A stretch of 64,000 nt of DNA. Source: Eudromia elegans. Lineage: Eukaryota; Chordata; Aves; Tinamiformes; Tinamidae. Position numbers and translations under genes: made by a program. The stretch is taken from the NCBI GenBank assembly GCA_003342815.1, contig PTEX01000016.1:3278731-3342730 (forward strand). Direction: 5' to 3'. This document shows, in pieces, positions 1 to 14,230 of this stretch. Numbering within the stretch: position 1 is the stretch's first letter; each line of letters starts with the position of its first letter. The notes below the pieces were generated by a model. That model worked only from the letters and a program-made list of their open reading frames with translations. It made no database searches and had not been told where the DNA came from.

Positions 1-1575
1 GTCACCTATCCTTGGAGGAGCTGGAAAAACAGGTCTGCAGCCCTTGGCCAATGCACACACTATGCATGGGTATGCGGGAGAGCAGGATCTCCTGGGCTAG
101 GCAATGCTGCCACCTCCTGCCTGCTGCGGGGCGTCTCTGTGTCCGGGGGACACTGCTGGCGCCTGGGGACATCACTCGGGATGCAGATCCCTGGGCCAAG
201 CCAGGTAGAAAACACAGCACGGTGCCCATCTTCGCTCACACGTCGGCAGGCTGGCCAGGTATTCTGCAAAGGAAACCGCCAGCAGTCTGTGGAGAGGTGT
301 TTGATAGTTTTTGTCGTGGTCGTTTTAAAAAGATGCCCACTTTTAGGTTCTGCAACAGGGATAGGAGCCTGTTGAGAGATGCCAGGGAGGATCAGTCAGG
401 GGTCTGCAGGAAGAGGTGCAGGACAGATTGGAGGATGGCAGAGAGAGAGGAGAAATGAGCCAGCATGAACCAGGATAAATCCAGCACGCAGAACAGAAGA
501 AAGACCTACCAGCACAGCCAGGGTTCATCCATCACCTCTGGCCAGGAGAAACAGAGATTCTTGTGGACATTCTCCTTCACTGGGACCAGGAGTGTGGGGA
601 AAACCTCCACCCCATCTCCAGCTCTAGCTGTTCTGGGAGACCTGCCTGTTCCTAGTGATTACACAGTAGGTAAAGGAGGGGCTGAGGAGCCCTGGGTGCC
701 ATCACCCTGCCACATGTGACACTGAGATGTCCTCAACCCATTTCCTGTTCCCTCACCATTGTGGTTGTGGACGACATCTGTTCTGGGGCTGGGCTGCCCT
801 TTTTGGAGACCACCTTTCACAGTTAGGTCTTGGATACTCCAGAGCTCTCTTTATGTCTCTACAGTAACAAGGAGGGGTTTGTTTATTTTGACCAAGAGGA
901 GAAGCACACACATATTTCTAGGTGGGCAGAATTTCAACCTAGTTAATGATCAGCACTGCTCCGGGTGTGAGGCTGGAGGAGACCCGTCCAGCCCAGGATC
1001 CATCTCTGTGAACTTGGCAGCTAGAGCACCTTGCAAGCAATTTGTTAACTCCAGTTCTTTATTATTTTTCACGTCTTTCAGGAGCACTGAAGCAATGAAA
1101 ACACGTCTATGCATCACTTGATGAAGCGAAAGCAGCTTAATAAAACAGCTGTTTGATGTGGCACTGATGGAGCAGTATCCGCTTTGCATGTCTGCAACAG
1201 CGCTTGCAAATATTTGGGCTGTGAAGCTGAGCCTGAGGGAACTGCTTATCCTCCTGGAGAGCTGAGATTTTCCAGGCTCCTGTCGAGAGGCTCCTGGGGA
1301 GGGAGGAAACTTGAAATGACAAGCTAAGCAAAGCCATGGTTGGAAAAGTCAAAGGGCATCCAGTGTCTCCCCTCCGGAGCAGTCGGCTCACGTTCAGTTC
1401 AGGCTACAGTTTCAGACTGCCCTCTCCCAGGGCCTTCCTTGTGCTCCTGTGGGTTGGACCTAAGAGGGAAATGCCCCTCCTGAGTGCTTCTGGAGTTCCA
1501 TTTGCAAAGGACAAAGTTACATGTTGCGTCTAAGCTGAGCTGACAGGTCCATTCCCCTGCCCAGCTGTAAAGTCA

Positions 1576-1610
1576 TTTTCACTCCTTTTCACTCCTTTTC
1601 ACTCCTTTTC
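1576..1610. repeat. Short tandem repeat, 10-bp unit
   Basis: The decamer ttttcactcc is repeated head to tail about 3.5 times without mismatch. It lies in intergenic DNA and has no evident function. Confidence 0.85.
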
Positions 1611-4375
1611 AACAGCCCTGGCAGGTCAGGCCCCTCACGGAGCTGATTCAATGTCTTAACCTGGCAGAAGACAACTCATTTGTTCCACTGGGCTTGTTTT
1701 CTGACGGCATAAGGAACCAAGTCATCTCATGGCAGGAGCCAACAAAAACTGCAGCCGATGCAAAGGAAAAGGAGGAGTGGGATCACTTCATATTGGCAGC
1801 AAAAAATCTGCAGAAATAAAACTGGTGTCTTCTGACTCCTCCTTCCAGCCATCTGGAATCAGCCCCTCTCCAGGGAGGCACATTCACCCTATGTGCCCTA
1901 TATAGTCAACTGGGAGTGAGGCCCTCTTTTCTGCAACCCGCAGTCCAGTCTGCTCTCTGAAGCAGATTATGTCGGAGATATAGGGAGCCTAAGGCAATTT
2001 GCCCCCAAATTTCCCTCTAAGTGGGCAAAACTGGGGTGCAGAAGAACAAGCTGAGACAACATCAATGGATTTCACTAAGTGCTGGCAGCCAAAGTCATCT
2101 TAGTATTATTTCTTAGTGCTTTGGAAGTAAGGACAAGCTTCTGGCACACTAAGGGATTTATGTGCTGGATTATGTATCTGATTTTATAAATTCAGATCTG
2201 GATTGCGGGCTTGTGGACACAGCTGGTCGCTTGTGTCCGGACAGCCGCGCTGCTCTAGCATCTCCTCGCGCTGCCCGTGCTGCTGCCAGGGGCGTGTCCT
2301 TCACGCAAGGGCATGGGCCCTCCCTCCCTCCGCGCACCGGCCGCTGCTTTGCTCCGACCTTAGCTGACTCTCCACTGGGCTATTTTTAGCAGGGCTTACA
2401 GTGGTTGGGAAAATGACTAGGGAAGAGCAGCTTGTGCCAGGAGGGGTCAAATGGGGCTTGTGCTGGCAAAGCCCTAGGACCCTGTTGGAGTGATCTCTAC
2501 TCTGATCACCTCCAAACACGGGGCTCCTGGAGCTCCCAGCATCAGCACCAGCTCCAGTAGAACCAGTTTCTCTTGGCCAGTGGATCTGTCCCCAGATCCA
2601 GCTGAGCCATGGCTCTAGAGCATCCACAGGACTCATGGAAGTGATCCTGTCCTCTGCTGCCGGGGAACAAGGACCAACCTTGTTCCTGCCCTCATGCTGC
2701 TCCCTCTGCGGTGCTGGCACCGCCGGTCGTGGGGACATGGGGAGCCAGCGCAGGGAGCTGCTCCAGGTTGAAAATAGCTCTGTTTTTTCCGGGGCAGAGT
2801 GACACAGGCTGTGCTTGCCAGGCTGGCTCTCAGCGCAGCGCCTCAATGCCAGTGCTGGCACAAGGGAAGAGGTGCCATTATTTTTGGCAACAGTGCCTGC
2901 TTCGAGTGTTAGCAACCTTAGAAAACTCACATCCCTTTTAGTCCAAGGTTACTTCCCAGCATAGATAAGCCCTTTACTGCATCATAAAAAGGTATAAAGA
3001 GCCACATGCCTGTTATTTGCCCAGGGCCAGAGGTTTAGGGAAAGGATGGGATACAAGGGCAAGGCTGCGCAGAGCCTTCCCTGCTTCTGGGAAACTCTGG
3101 CATTTGACCACATCTGGGGGCGGGTGCAGACTTACCTTCCTCCTATGTTCATCATGCAGCAGGGAAAGGCTCTCACCCCGCTGATCATGCAGGCCAGAAG
3201 AGACCAAGGCATCGCAGCACGGTTGTGGACACTGCCCCTTTCAGCTGTGTTTTGGGTCAGGAGCAAAGTGAGTAGCAGGCGGCTTGTGCAGATCCCCGGC
3301 CACCCCAGCAACACGAGGAACGGGCGGCCACGAGCAAGATAACGGGGCAGCTGCGTTTGAGACAAACAAGATAAAGCTATCAGGTGCTTTGCAGGAGCAG
3401 AAGCTCAAGCCTCGCAGCTTCTTTTCCTTCCTGCCAGGTGGGAAAACACAATATAGTGACAAAACCCAGCCTAGGATCAATTATGTTACTGTGGCATCAG
3501 CTGAGGAGCTTTTGGTTATTTCAGGAAGATGAGAAGTGATGTTTCCAATACAAAACAGTGAGGCCTGGTAAAGCCCTCTGTGTCTAGGATAAATAATATT
3601 TAGTTGGGTTTTAATTTTCCTGAGGAAAATGAGGTTTCCAAAACTGGCATAAGGAATAAAACTGAGATTGAGCACTTGCAGTCCCGTACCACTGTGGCAT
3701 AGCTCTTTCATTTAGATAAAGTCCGGGACCAGCCTAGATTAATGAAAGAACATTAGTGCTAAAATCCCATTTTTGCAGGGCTTGAGTATACCAAAGGTGT
3801 CTGGCTCCAGCAAGAAAAGCTCCATGAATTGACGGTACCATTTCTTATTTTTTCAAGAAGCTGGGAGGGAAATTCATCAGTCTGGGGTGTTCCTAGCTGT
3901 GTGAAGGGAGATGGTGCAGAATATCTGCTGCAGCACCAGCGCAAAAGCCTGGTGGCAGAACAGGGCCAGCCATCCATCAGAGGCTTTGGCTGCGCATCTC
4001 CCAAATCAGGAGCCAGCCAGGCCACAGTCCATCCCAGAGGGTCCCCATCCTCCTCTTCTTTGGACAGCCTGGGTTTCTTTGAGCATCCGGGGAGAAATGA
4101 TGCTGAGCTGCAGGCACAGATTAAAGAATCCCCTGCTCTCCAGGCCCCTTTGGAGCAGCGATGTTCCCTTCTACTTCCCACACCCTGAATTTTAAACCCC
4201 TTTCCAGACTGTGTCTGCATGAAGAGTTAGCACTCCAGCAGATTGCAGCGGGAGCAAATCGAGGACTGCTGACGCTGGTGATTCTATCACTAGCAGGACA
4301 ACATGCAGGGCTTTTATCTACCCTTCCTGATAGGCCAGAGCAGGAGTCAATTCCATCAAGGCCCAACTCATTACA

Positions 4376-4529
4376 ATTCTTATTCTTATTCTTATTCTTA
4401 TTCTTATTCTTATTCTTATTCTTATTCTTATTCTTATTCTTATTCTTATTCTTATTCTTATTCTTATTCTTATTTCTTTTTCTTATTCTTATTCTTATTC
4501 TTACTCTTACTCTTACTCTTATTCGTATT
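4376..4529. repeat. Hexanucleotide microsatellite (ATTCTT)n
   Basis: About 25 copies of the hexamer attctt run head to tail. One interruption (tttcttttt) lies near 4471-4480, and three variant copies (actctt) sit near the right end. The unit is a multiple of three, so it stays open in several frames on both strands and produces spurious Leu-Phe or Lys-Asn repeat frames. It is likely length-polymorphic. Confidence 0.95.
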
Positions 4530-7500
4530 TTAAGCAAGGTGCTTCCTCCCAAGGTTGAAAATAAGAACGTGATTGAGAGCACCCCAGAGAGCCTGGAAAG
4601 CAGGATGCAGCAGAAGGGAGTCCCTGTCCTCCAAGAGGGCTGTTTGTAAAAATCTCTGTGATTCTTAAACATGATTCTTCCTAGGCCAGCCTCCCGATCT
4701 CTAAATCCTAAAGGAGTTCAAGAGACCACAGAAGCTTGCTCAGCACTTCATGCACCTTCAACAGCATTAGGGTTATTGTAAGGATTATTGTTAGATCTTC
4801 CCCTAATCCTGGGCTGTAACGGTTAGTCTAGCCCAAGGAGGGGTTTCTGTGCCCAGTGCAACCCGAGATCTTGTGCAGCAAGTACACTCCTGGATGCAAC
4901 AAAAATTTCCAGAGCAGGTTTACTTTTCGTTTGCCCCTTGTTCTCCAAGAATGAGAAAAGCCCTTTAAGAAGGCTGGCCCGGGAGTGGCTTGGAGCTGTG
5001 TCTCCTGGCTGTGCCACGCAGGCTCCAAGGCTCAGACATCACAGCCCTGCCTTGGGATGAAGCTGCTGAGGCCACAGTGAAGGTGCTGAGAGCTGGCACA
5101 TGTCCTGCATGCTGTGTCCAGGGGCATGGCCCAGCACCGGGACACTGCTGGGAGAAGAGTGGCAGGATTTGGACTCGGGATGGATCACCTGCTTCCAGAC
5201 ACAGGGGCTGGGAACCTGCCTCTTCCGACCCTTTGTGAGCTGCTCCCAGGGAGAGGATCCCGCTGTGCCTTGTCCCTTCCAAAAGCCAGACCTGAACATC
5301 ATCTCTACTCAATGGAGGAGCTTTTCATGCCATTCAAAAGCTGATTCTTGCTGAGATCAGAAGAACATAGGTGGAGAGACGCTGTTTGATTATGCTTTTT
5401 TTTTTCCTCTCCCATCCTCCAAAGCTCATCACGAGCTCCAGTTCATTAGTGTTTGTAAAAAGCTCCGTCTGGAAAGTGCCAGACAAGGGGAAAGGCTCAT
5501 CACATGTTATTGTTGCCACAGTAGAGGAAATATCACTAGAAAATCAATCTACCCCTTGATGTGCGGAGCCCTATTCCACATCTCTGGAGCAGCAGCCGCA
5601 CCATGTGGGTACCACTTTACAGTCAGGGGAGCTGAGCGAGCAGATGAAAAGGATGCAGGCTGCCCCACTTTGATGCTTTTCCGCGCGAGCTCTTTCAGGA
5701 GCTCCTTTATGGATGCGTTTTCAGCTAATTTTAGCACAAATGAACAGCAGCTTTACATAGCTCGGGGGAGCAGGGGCTACGGTTTCCAAAAGCAGGTGCC
5801 CACGTTAGACACTCCGTTCAACATTCAGGCAGCCGCAGAAACGGCTCTGTGGGACATCACTTGCAGCCCTAACCTTGCTGGGGCCGTATTCCAAACCAGC
5901 AGGACAGATGCCGTCTCCGGTCCCAGAGCCCACTGGCATTGAAACTCTATGGGGACGCCTTAACTCTGGCTCTGCGACACAGTAATGCAGCTTTTAGTTG
6001 CTGTGTCTTCTGGCAATGCTTGGAATTACTGTCATCCAGCTGCAACACGGCTTCATGATGGGAACACAGCTCTGCCAGTTGTGGCTCTGATTTTGTTTTC
6101 ATTGGGAGGGAAATGACAGGCAGTTTTATTTATCGCCCATGAGGCTCCAGGTACTGGCTGCAAATCTCTCATATTCTTGTTCTTTCCTGATTCTTGATCT
6201 TTTCTGTAGCCGTTTCCTTCGATTCTCCAAGGCCTTGTCTGTGTGGTGTCAGCTGACACCTGGTGCAGGAATGTCACACAGCAAGAATCAGCTCACCCTG
6301 ATTGCAGGTGCTTCTGGACCCATCCAAAGTATAGTAGTAGTTGGGGACTGATTAAAATCTAGGTGTGACTCAGACACGGGCAGTGTCACCTCTCTCCCAA
6401 GCGGTGCAGTTCCTATGCTGTTGCAAGATCCCTTCAGATCTGACTTCCACCTGGATGCAGGATCCTCCAGGGATCCGAGTGAGAAGGAAGGAATGCGATG
6501 GCTGATCAGCCAAACTCCTGACGAAGCAGCAAGGCTGCTTAGGGCTGGACGTTGCATCTTCCTTCCGAGAAAAGTAATTTAGGTCAAGCTGAAGCCTCTC
6601 CAGAAAATTGAGAAATGTGGGACCTGCTTCCGCTCTGGAGCACGCCTGAAAAGCTCGGAAGCCATAGGGGAAGAAATGAGTGTTTGATGGTCGTGCAGGG
6701 GAGGACCTGCCACAACCACTGTCCACGGCAGGTGACAGCATTCTTCTGCCCTGTGTCACCACTGGCCAAAAGATGAGAAATGCATCCAGGGATGAACAAC
6801 AGCAAAACACCATGTCAAAACCAAACCCAGGGTTCCCACCAGGAGCTCTCTGCCAGCCTCTATTAAAACCGACAGTCACATCTCCGTGCCCAGCAGCTTG
6901 TACCCAACTGCTGAGAATTGGTGCATTGCGGGAAACTCCAGGCAAATGAAAGCATCTCTGCATGCTCTTACTGTAAGGCTTGTTTTATGACCCTTGGGGA
7001 ACTGGAGATTATGTTCCGAGATCTTGAAACTCAGACGTACTTTGCTGAGTTCGGCGGGGTAGCATTGCAGAGGCAGACCTCATCCTCAGGCTCCTGCGAG
7101 AGCAGGCGAGCACAAGACACTGGAAACAGCAGCCATTACCAAACAGACACCTCCTGTCACGTATGAACTGATTAAAACTGTTGCAAGCCTCAAACTGTGC
7201 AGCATATACATGAGCCCAGAGGTGCAGGCTCGTGGCAGAGTCTGCATTGAACGCTAGGAAAATAACTTTTTTTGTGTGTGATAAGAATGTGGGTTGTGGT
7301 TTCTGCAAATTCCCATACTCTTCCCCTCTCCCCTTCCCAAGGACATCGCAAGATGAGAGTTAACAGAAGTATTTGCTTTTGTTAGGCTGCATGTTGCCTG
7401 AAAATCCACAGGAAATGGGCAGAGGGATACTCCCTTTTGTGAGGCTCCAAAAAACACTTCAAGAAAAATAATGAGCTCCAGTTGATTATAACAACTATTC

Positions 7501-7889
7501 TGTTAAAACAACAGGGAATGAAAACATTGTGTCTTCTTGGAGTAGATGTGTTGCACTGGTGGTCTAGGGTGCAGCCTGAAGCAAGACTGAGCTCCCATGT
7601 TGTGGAAAGGCCCAACTGCAGCCACAGGGACTAGAAACACTCAGGTACTCAAATATGTCCTAGCCAAGAGGCTGGTGTGCAATATTCCCAGGAAGTTGCC
7701 TGGTGTGTGACTCCACCTCATTGCAGCACTTTGATGAAATGTAAAAGCCACGATGACAGCTCATCCAGGCCAATATCTTGGCTCCAGCAGTGGCCAACCG
7801 CACACACAGAGGAGCCAGGCAAGGGAATAGCAACACTGCCCAAATATATTCCCCAGCTAACAAGAGTCCTCCAGCTGTAAGGAAGAGAT

Positions 7890-8370
7890 GGAGGTTCTTT
7901 TCCTTTAATAGCCCAATAGATTTTTCTTCCATGGATTCATCCCATCTCCGTTTAAATGGGCTGCCTCTGTCACATCCTGTGGCGAGGTGTTCCACACATT
8001 AACTGCACGTTGCACGGAGCACCACTTCCTTCTCGTAACTTTGAACTTGCCTCCAGCTAGTTTTACTTGATGCCCACAGTCTTGCATTGGAAGAGATAGC
8101 GAGTCGTCACTCAATCCACACCCTTATGTGCCATCCATGAGCGGGCAGGTCCGTGCCATACCTGTGCGATCCCTTTTTCCAGCCCTTCTCCATTGAGTCA
8201 TTCCTCACAGAGGCTATTACAGGTCTGTGATCGTCCTTGCTAGCCTTCTTTGAACCATTTCCATCTCCATTTTGAGAGGAGGAAATGGGAGGATGCAGAA
8301 CTGCACCCAGCATCCTAAATGCAGGAGCACTGCTGACTTACGCAGTGACGCACTGTTTCCTGCCTTGTTC
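7890..8370. repeat. Probable old interspersed repeat (degenerate)
   Basis: The stretch carries phrases that recur in a widespread noncoding amniote repeat: a block around 'gaggtgttccacacattaactgcac', then 'gcaccacttccttct', and about 250 bases later 'gaactgcacccagcatcc' followed by 'gcagtgacgcactg'. I recognise the order of these phrases from repeats of this kind in reptile and bird DNA. I cannot name the family; a CR1/L3-like LINE remnant is one possibility. No intact coding sequence remains. Confidence 0.4.
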
Positions 8371-8599
8371 TTTCCTCATTCTCGACATTCATTTTCTGCT
8401 TATTTCTTGCTGACAAACTCTATCAAGCTACAATTGCTCTTCCTTTTTCTTTTTTTTCCAAGTGTGTTTTTGTCTTCCTTGCCTGCAATGATGGGGCTCT
8501 GGGCATTCCTCTTAATCAGCGGCTATCCAACAGCAACCATTAGTCTGGGCTTTGAGCTGAATCAGCAGTTGTGCTTCCTCTTGCATGCTCCTTACTACC

Positions 8600-11500
8600 T
8601 GCTCCTTCAAACAATCATTTTCCATGTCTAAAAACACAATCTCAGCACCGTTTGCCACTGTGACATTCAGCAGCTTCTGCATAGAGCTGAAGGCTCCCAC
8701 TATCATCACATTTCCTTCCTATCTCAGCTCTCTCTCATGCCATGCTCACTGCCATCATGCAGATGGTGCAGTCAGTAAGACCATCTCAGTTCTGTGCTTG
8801 TCCTGTTTGGGCCAGAAATGTCTATCTACAGCGTTTTTATTTGATTTGTTGACACTGGTGAATTATTTGTGTGGTTTGACTCTGAGCTCCCTTTAGCACA
8901 TAGCATCAATCTCTGGCAACAGAAGCAGCAAGGCAAAAGGAGTTGCTGCTCACACCACATACAGAGGAGACTTCACCCGAGGTCAGGAGCACGAGCCTGA
9001 GCTCGAGCCATTCTTCCAGGCAGGGAGGCAGTAAAACCTTGCAGTCCAGTCTGCTCCAAGCTCCTTTCACCCACAAGACACCCTTGGGTAGGAGAGAAGC
9101 GAGCCAGGGCAGCTCCCTTGTGCTGGGTGTCCAAAGCGGGCAGCTCTCGGGTTGTGTACTTCAGGGCACTGCGTGAGCAGTTCCTCTGGACGGATTAAGG
9201 AAACTGCATGTTTTTCTACAACCCTAGAGCCCTAGAAATTAAGATAATGAATGGAAATGAATATGTAGGCTACCTTCTGCCATGCTTGATGGCAGATCCT
9301 TTGCTAAATATCCCCCTTTCCCCAAAATCTGACATTCTGGGCCTCTTTTATGAATGCAGTAGGGGCTTTCTTCCTCTCAGCCCAGGCAGCCTTGGGGATA
9401 CTGGAGACTCCTGGATCCGCCATCCACCATCATGGCCTTGCTCTGCTGGCCTTGGGACCTGCAGCCAGCCCTGCCGGGTAGGCTGGTGAGCCAAAGGAGG
9501 TGGAAGAGATGGAGCTGGGACCTCATCTATCCAGATTAATAATGGAGACGTCCCCTCTGATGCTGCAGTCATTTTGTGGCTGGAGGGAAGGACATGAAAT
9601 AATCACTAGTGACGCACTGTGGAGCGCTTCTCTGCTTGACTGGCAGAGCGCGCCCAGGTTGGGGACTAGCTGCTTTGGCAGGAAACTCCGCATTGCTGGA
9701 GCTGGGATCACCTGCCACGTCCGAGGGGAGGCTCAGCCTCACGGGAACCCCCGGGGCTGGGGCTCCTGCAGCCCTGTGGAAGCTGCAGGCAAAACAGTGC
9801 CAGGTCACGCTAGGAGAATCCCTGCTCAGCTGCCAGACCACGGTGCCACCAGCATGAGAGACTCTGGGCCATCATTTTATGTTCTGTGACATTAGCTGCT
9901 ATTACTGTTATTATTATAATTACTGTTCGCTGGTCCTCTGTCTCTCTCAGCCTCTTCCAGCCTTTCTGGTTTTGCTCTACTCCATCTCTCTGTCTCCTCA
10001 GCCTGGGCATGCTGCATCCCCATCAGCACTGTCCTGTCCCATAGGACTTCATGCCAGGCAGCTGCCGACCTCCCACCTCCAGCAGAAATGCCCCGTTCTC
10101 CCTGGCTGTTTGTTTATCTTCCTCATGAAATGAAGGGGAAACCCAAGAGCCAGACGGTTCCACTGAAAAGACTCTTGGCCGTGGACTTCCCCACCCCATT
10201 GCAATTCCTTCAACGCATTTGCCTGGAGGAGCCGATCCTGGTGGGACTCCAGAGGTGGATTAATAGGAAAGGGAGTCTCTATGGGAAGTGCCTCCACTTA
10301 TCTTCTCGCGCCCTCACCTTGTGCAGGAGAGCAACTGCACCCTGGGGTGGGGTTGTGTGGGTTGGTGGTGACCTCGCTGAATGCACCTTGTGCCTGGGAG
10401 GTGGTGGTGATCATGTGGAGCTCCAGCTCTGGGAGGTGGGTGCTTCTAATGACTCAGGCAGGCAGAAGGCACTGGTTGAACTGGTGTAAATAATTAAGCA
10501 GTAGAAATGGCCAGAGTTTTCTGAACTCTTCTAACCTTTCTCAAGTCTCTGTAGGATCACAGGAAAATAAAAGCTGTGTTTTGTTACTCAAGAAGTTATT
10601 GTAGAGGCCAAGAAAGCTAGCAGAGGTCTTCTCTGGTTCTTACATTTACAGGAAATCTGTCTCTGGGATTGTAAACCATGGACGTGTTCAGACTCATGGA
10701 TGCAGAGCCCAGACTCTCGGCTTGCCAGCCCCACGCATGAGTCTCAGCCAGAGGAAGATGCTCTGAGCTCTCCTGTAAACACATCTGCACATAGGTATGA
10801 AGACACCAGAAACAAGGAGGGCCCAGTGCGTGGGTCTCTGATGGGCAGGGATAGGAGTTCTGGCTGACTGTGGCCCTGATGCAATAACTGGTTTGCCAAC
10901 TAGCTAGTTAAGCTCCCCAGCAGACTGTCATCCTTCACCAGAGACAGCAGCCACCATCACCTCTGCACAAATAAGAGGAAGGAAAGAAAATAGATAGCAA
11001 TATTGTTCAGTTCATCGAACAAGAGATAACACAGGGATCCCAGCAGAACTTTGATCTGCACTGATCCCAACAGAGCAAACACTTATCTCTGTTTGAACAG
11101 AAAAGGAGACACCTTCGTATTCGCCGGGCTCTCACCGGCATCTGGCTTCTTCTTTGAGCCATCGTTCACCAGCAGCTGGGCCAGCTGATAACGGGGTTTG
11201 GGCCACCTAAGTGAATGGCCCGAGGCCACCAGCCCTGGGAGAGCACTTGGAGATCTCGGGGTAGAAAAAGCAACACAAAAACAGCAGGGTCTGAGTGGGG
11301 AGAGGAGAGACTGCCGAGACTGGGGCACGAAGATTACAGGCCTATAAGACAAGAGCTGTGAGCACATGTAGCCTTAGAGAGGCAGAGAGGGGCTGAAGCC
11401 CTGCTCCCCCAAGAAGGAGGGCTGCTTCTCCTTCACCTTTCTTTCACTCTTTCCGTCAGCACTACCTGCTGTGGGGAGGTAAATGCCCGTGGAAAGGAAG

Positions 11501-13550
11501 GTGAGGAAGAACGGGAGCATGAAGAACGGCTGCTGTATGGTGGGAGCAGCATCACTCCCCACGGGGGGGCCATATGGACCGACTGCCCAGCACCTTCTCC
11601 AGCACCTCCACACCATTAACCAAAGACTTTGAAGGCCAAATGGCCCAGGCAGGATGCCTGGGAGGGGGCAGGAGGGGCTGTGGTGGCCATCTGCCCACAG
11701 GACACGGCTACCTGAGGTCTTCGTTCAACTCAGGCTTCTTTTCACAGCAAGGAGAGATGGGGGGAAGGACTCGTGCGGTGATGAAGTGACACCATGGACG
11801 TGACAACGCAATTAGAGAGGAGATGGGCTAAAACAGTGAAAGGGATGTTCTGCCATGTCTTATACTGCTCACCAAAGAGACCATTACGCAGTGAAAAGAG
11901 GTAATAAATCACACGGCTAAGCCAAATGCAAGCTTAGAGTCCATAAATAAACCCCTTAGAAATAAAGAGCTAACACTTAATTTATTCTGCTTGGATCAAA
12001 TTCTATCTGCTTATTTTTAGCATCTTCTCTGCCTTGTGGTGGCAGCGGCGCCCCCAGAGCAATGAGACCAGAGCCTGCAGTTCCCCACAGAGCAGTGAAG
12101 CTCTGCCTGTTCTGTTCAGGACCAGGCCCTTGGTATAGCCCTCATAAAGTAGGTGCGAGTAATTATCACGGGTCGATATATGCAATCTCCCTTTCTTCCC
12201 ACGGTGAACTTCAGCACGGGTTACATTAGCTGACAGAAGACAAAGAAACTGGAATTACATCTATGTGGATTTTCAGGACTTGGAAAATCCGATGGCCATT
12301 GCCGATACGAAGAACTTGCATTTCACTGGCTTTTCCTCCTTTTCCTACCCCCTTAGCTCAAATTCACTTGCTTTACCCAACAGTATAGCCCATATTGCAC
12401 ACAAGAGCAGTAGCGCTGGAGGCAAAGGCCGCTTCCTAAAGCTGAAGTGTGGGAGTGAGTTTTGCAAGGAGGATGCACCTGCAAGCACATTCTTGAGCTG
12501 CTGTTTTCTTACACACGTTTTCACTCCCAACATGAATGGCTGTTAGCAGTGCGGGCTCATAAGGTCCTTTCAAGAGGGGAAAGAAACCCAAAGAACAATA
12601 ACAGTGGAAATGATTCAATAAAGGAAGCGTAACTTTCCTGTGCAAACATGTAGCTCCAAGCGGAGCCCCCTCACACACCCATCTGCTATAGGGCAAATCC
12701 AGAATTGTTGCACTTTGCACGGCTGGAAGTTATGTTAATTTTCTGAGCAAACTCTGACTAACTCAAGGCATATCTAACGTGTTCCCAGAGGCCCCTCTTT
12801 GGCCTTCATCCAAATAGCTCCATCCTTTAGGTGTGGGGTATTTGGGAGACTCCCCGTGCTCTGGATGGTCTTCCCGGGCAGGGAGCAGCAGCCTGGGCGA
12901 GACGGAGGGGGCGGCAGCAGGTTCTTGGCAGGGCGGCCGGTTTGCTCGGCCGGGCAGCCTGCGCATTCCTGGGTGAGCTCAGCCCTCGCTGCAGGGACAC
13001 GTCAGCCTCCCGCATGGAAAATATGCGTCCCTCGTGCTGCAGCTTTTGTTGCGATACCCGTTTCGAGCTGGAGCCCCGTGCCACCCAGGAGAAGATTCTC
13101 CAGCCTTTCGTCTGAGCCTTGAGCAAGAAGTGCCATGCGGGGACCTTGTCTTGCCAGCAGCTTGGGTTTGCTTTGAAAAACAGCCAGGGAAGAGCTCGAG
13201 GAGCCTTTTCCCTACCAGTGGAATGGTGGGGGATTTTAGCAAGGCTGGACCATCACATGGACATCTTGAGTAAGTCTGGGAGAAGCTTCCTGAGAGAAGA
13301 GCTTTGCCGTGAAGCTACACAAATAAAGGTCTGTTGGGAAAAACAAGCCGTCCTGCCGCCCCCTCGGCACGTTCCCATGCACCTGCTGTGCTGCGTGTCA
13401 CTGCTTGACGATTGTCGGGTTTGGTTTGTTTTTGCAGGGTTATGCCATTGCTTACCACGGGGCTACACTATCGCCATTGCCAAGGGTAACAGTAGACAGA
13501 GCCACGGCGTTTGCTCACTGCAGATTGCTCAAGCCCGAGTGTGAAATCTC
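8600..13550. other. Intergenic DNA, no gene recognised
   Basis: There is no exon, RNA gene or CpG island I can support. Several AATAAA words on the plus strand (near 10566, 11902, 11945 and 11959) have no coding exon upstream of them. Overlapping short frames on both strands look random. Confidence 0.55.
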
Positions 13551-13589
13551 AGCCCGCAATGCAAACAGCTCTGCTTGACCAGCCTGCCC

Positions 13590-14230
13590 CTATCTGCTTT
13601 TCTGCTGTAACTGGAGCCGGGCAGCGCGCTCCGCCGCCCTTGGCGAGCCGGGGGCAGAGCCAGTGCGGAGGCTCTGCCCACGTCTGGCCCCCAAAACACC
13701 CCGAGAACGCAACCGGGCTGGAGAACAGAGCAGGCTGAGGGAAGGGAACTGCTCCAGCAGCACGGGAGGCTTCGGCTGCTCCTCCGCAGGACTCGAGCAA
13801 GGCTGTCCCGCAAGAGTATCACCAAAGACTGAACTGAACACATGCCGGCAGCAACGCCCCCGCCGGGGCGGAGCGGTCCCCAGCGCCTTCCCGCCCGGCA
13901 TGGCCGCATCCAGGCAGGAGCTCGGCAAGGCGGCGCTGCCGGCCGGGCGCCCTCGGCAGCCGCAGCAGGACGGTCCTGCACGAGGCCTGGCGCGACGCTG
14001 ACGGGCGTGGGGCCGCGGGCAGCGTGCACGAGGGCTGCGGGCAGCGCGGTGAGGGCACCTGCCCGCGCGGGCAGCCGCGACACCCCTCACACCTCTGCAA
14101 TGCCAGGGCCGAGGCGACGCGCTCAGCCCTTTCGCCGCGTGGGAAAGCACCCGGGCAAGGCTTGACTGCACTGCTGCCGGGAAGGAAAGTACCGGTGTCC
14201 CCAGCGCGCCCAGCCAGGTAAAGCCCTTGC
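13590..14230. promoter_or_regulatory. CpG-rich island, possible alternative promoter
   Basis: The stretch is GC-rich and dense in CpG, for example around 13860-14060, in contrast to the flanks. A donor-like cag|gtaaag lies at its right edge (gt at 14218) on the plus strand. It could therefore contain an alternative noncoding first exon of ARHGEF37, 2.7 kb upstream of the coding start. It could equally serve a leftward transcript. No recognisable coding exon is present on either strand. Confidence 0.4.

Larger units (their letters stand above)
1..7600. other. Intergenic DNA, no gene recognised
   Basis: I see no exon with recognisable protein similarity, no RNA gene and no CpG island here. The open frames present are short, overlap one another on both strands and lack convincing splice borders. 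Two simple repeats (near 1.6 and 4.4 kb) are listed separately. In human the gene on this side of ARHGEF37 is CSNK1A1, transcribed away from it. No casein kinase exon is visible, so if that order holds the gene begins outside the window. Confidence 0.6.

Noticed and set aside
4121..4672. Lys-Asn and Leu-Phe repeat proteins near 4.4 kb
   Set aside because: They are translations of the (ATTCTT)n microsatellite; no flanking domain or gene structure supports them.
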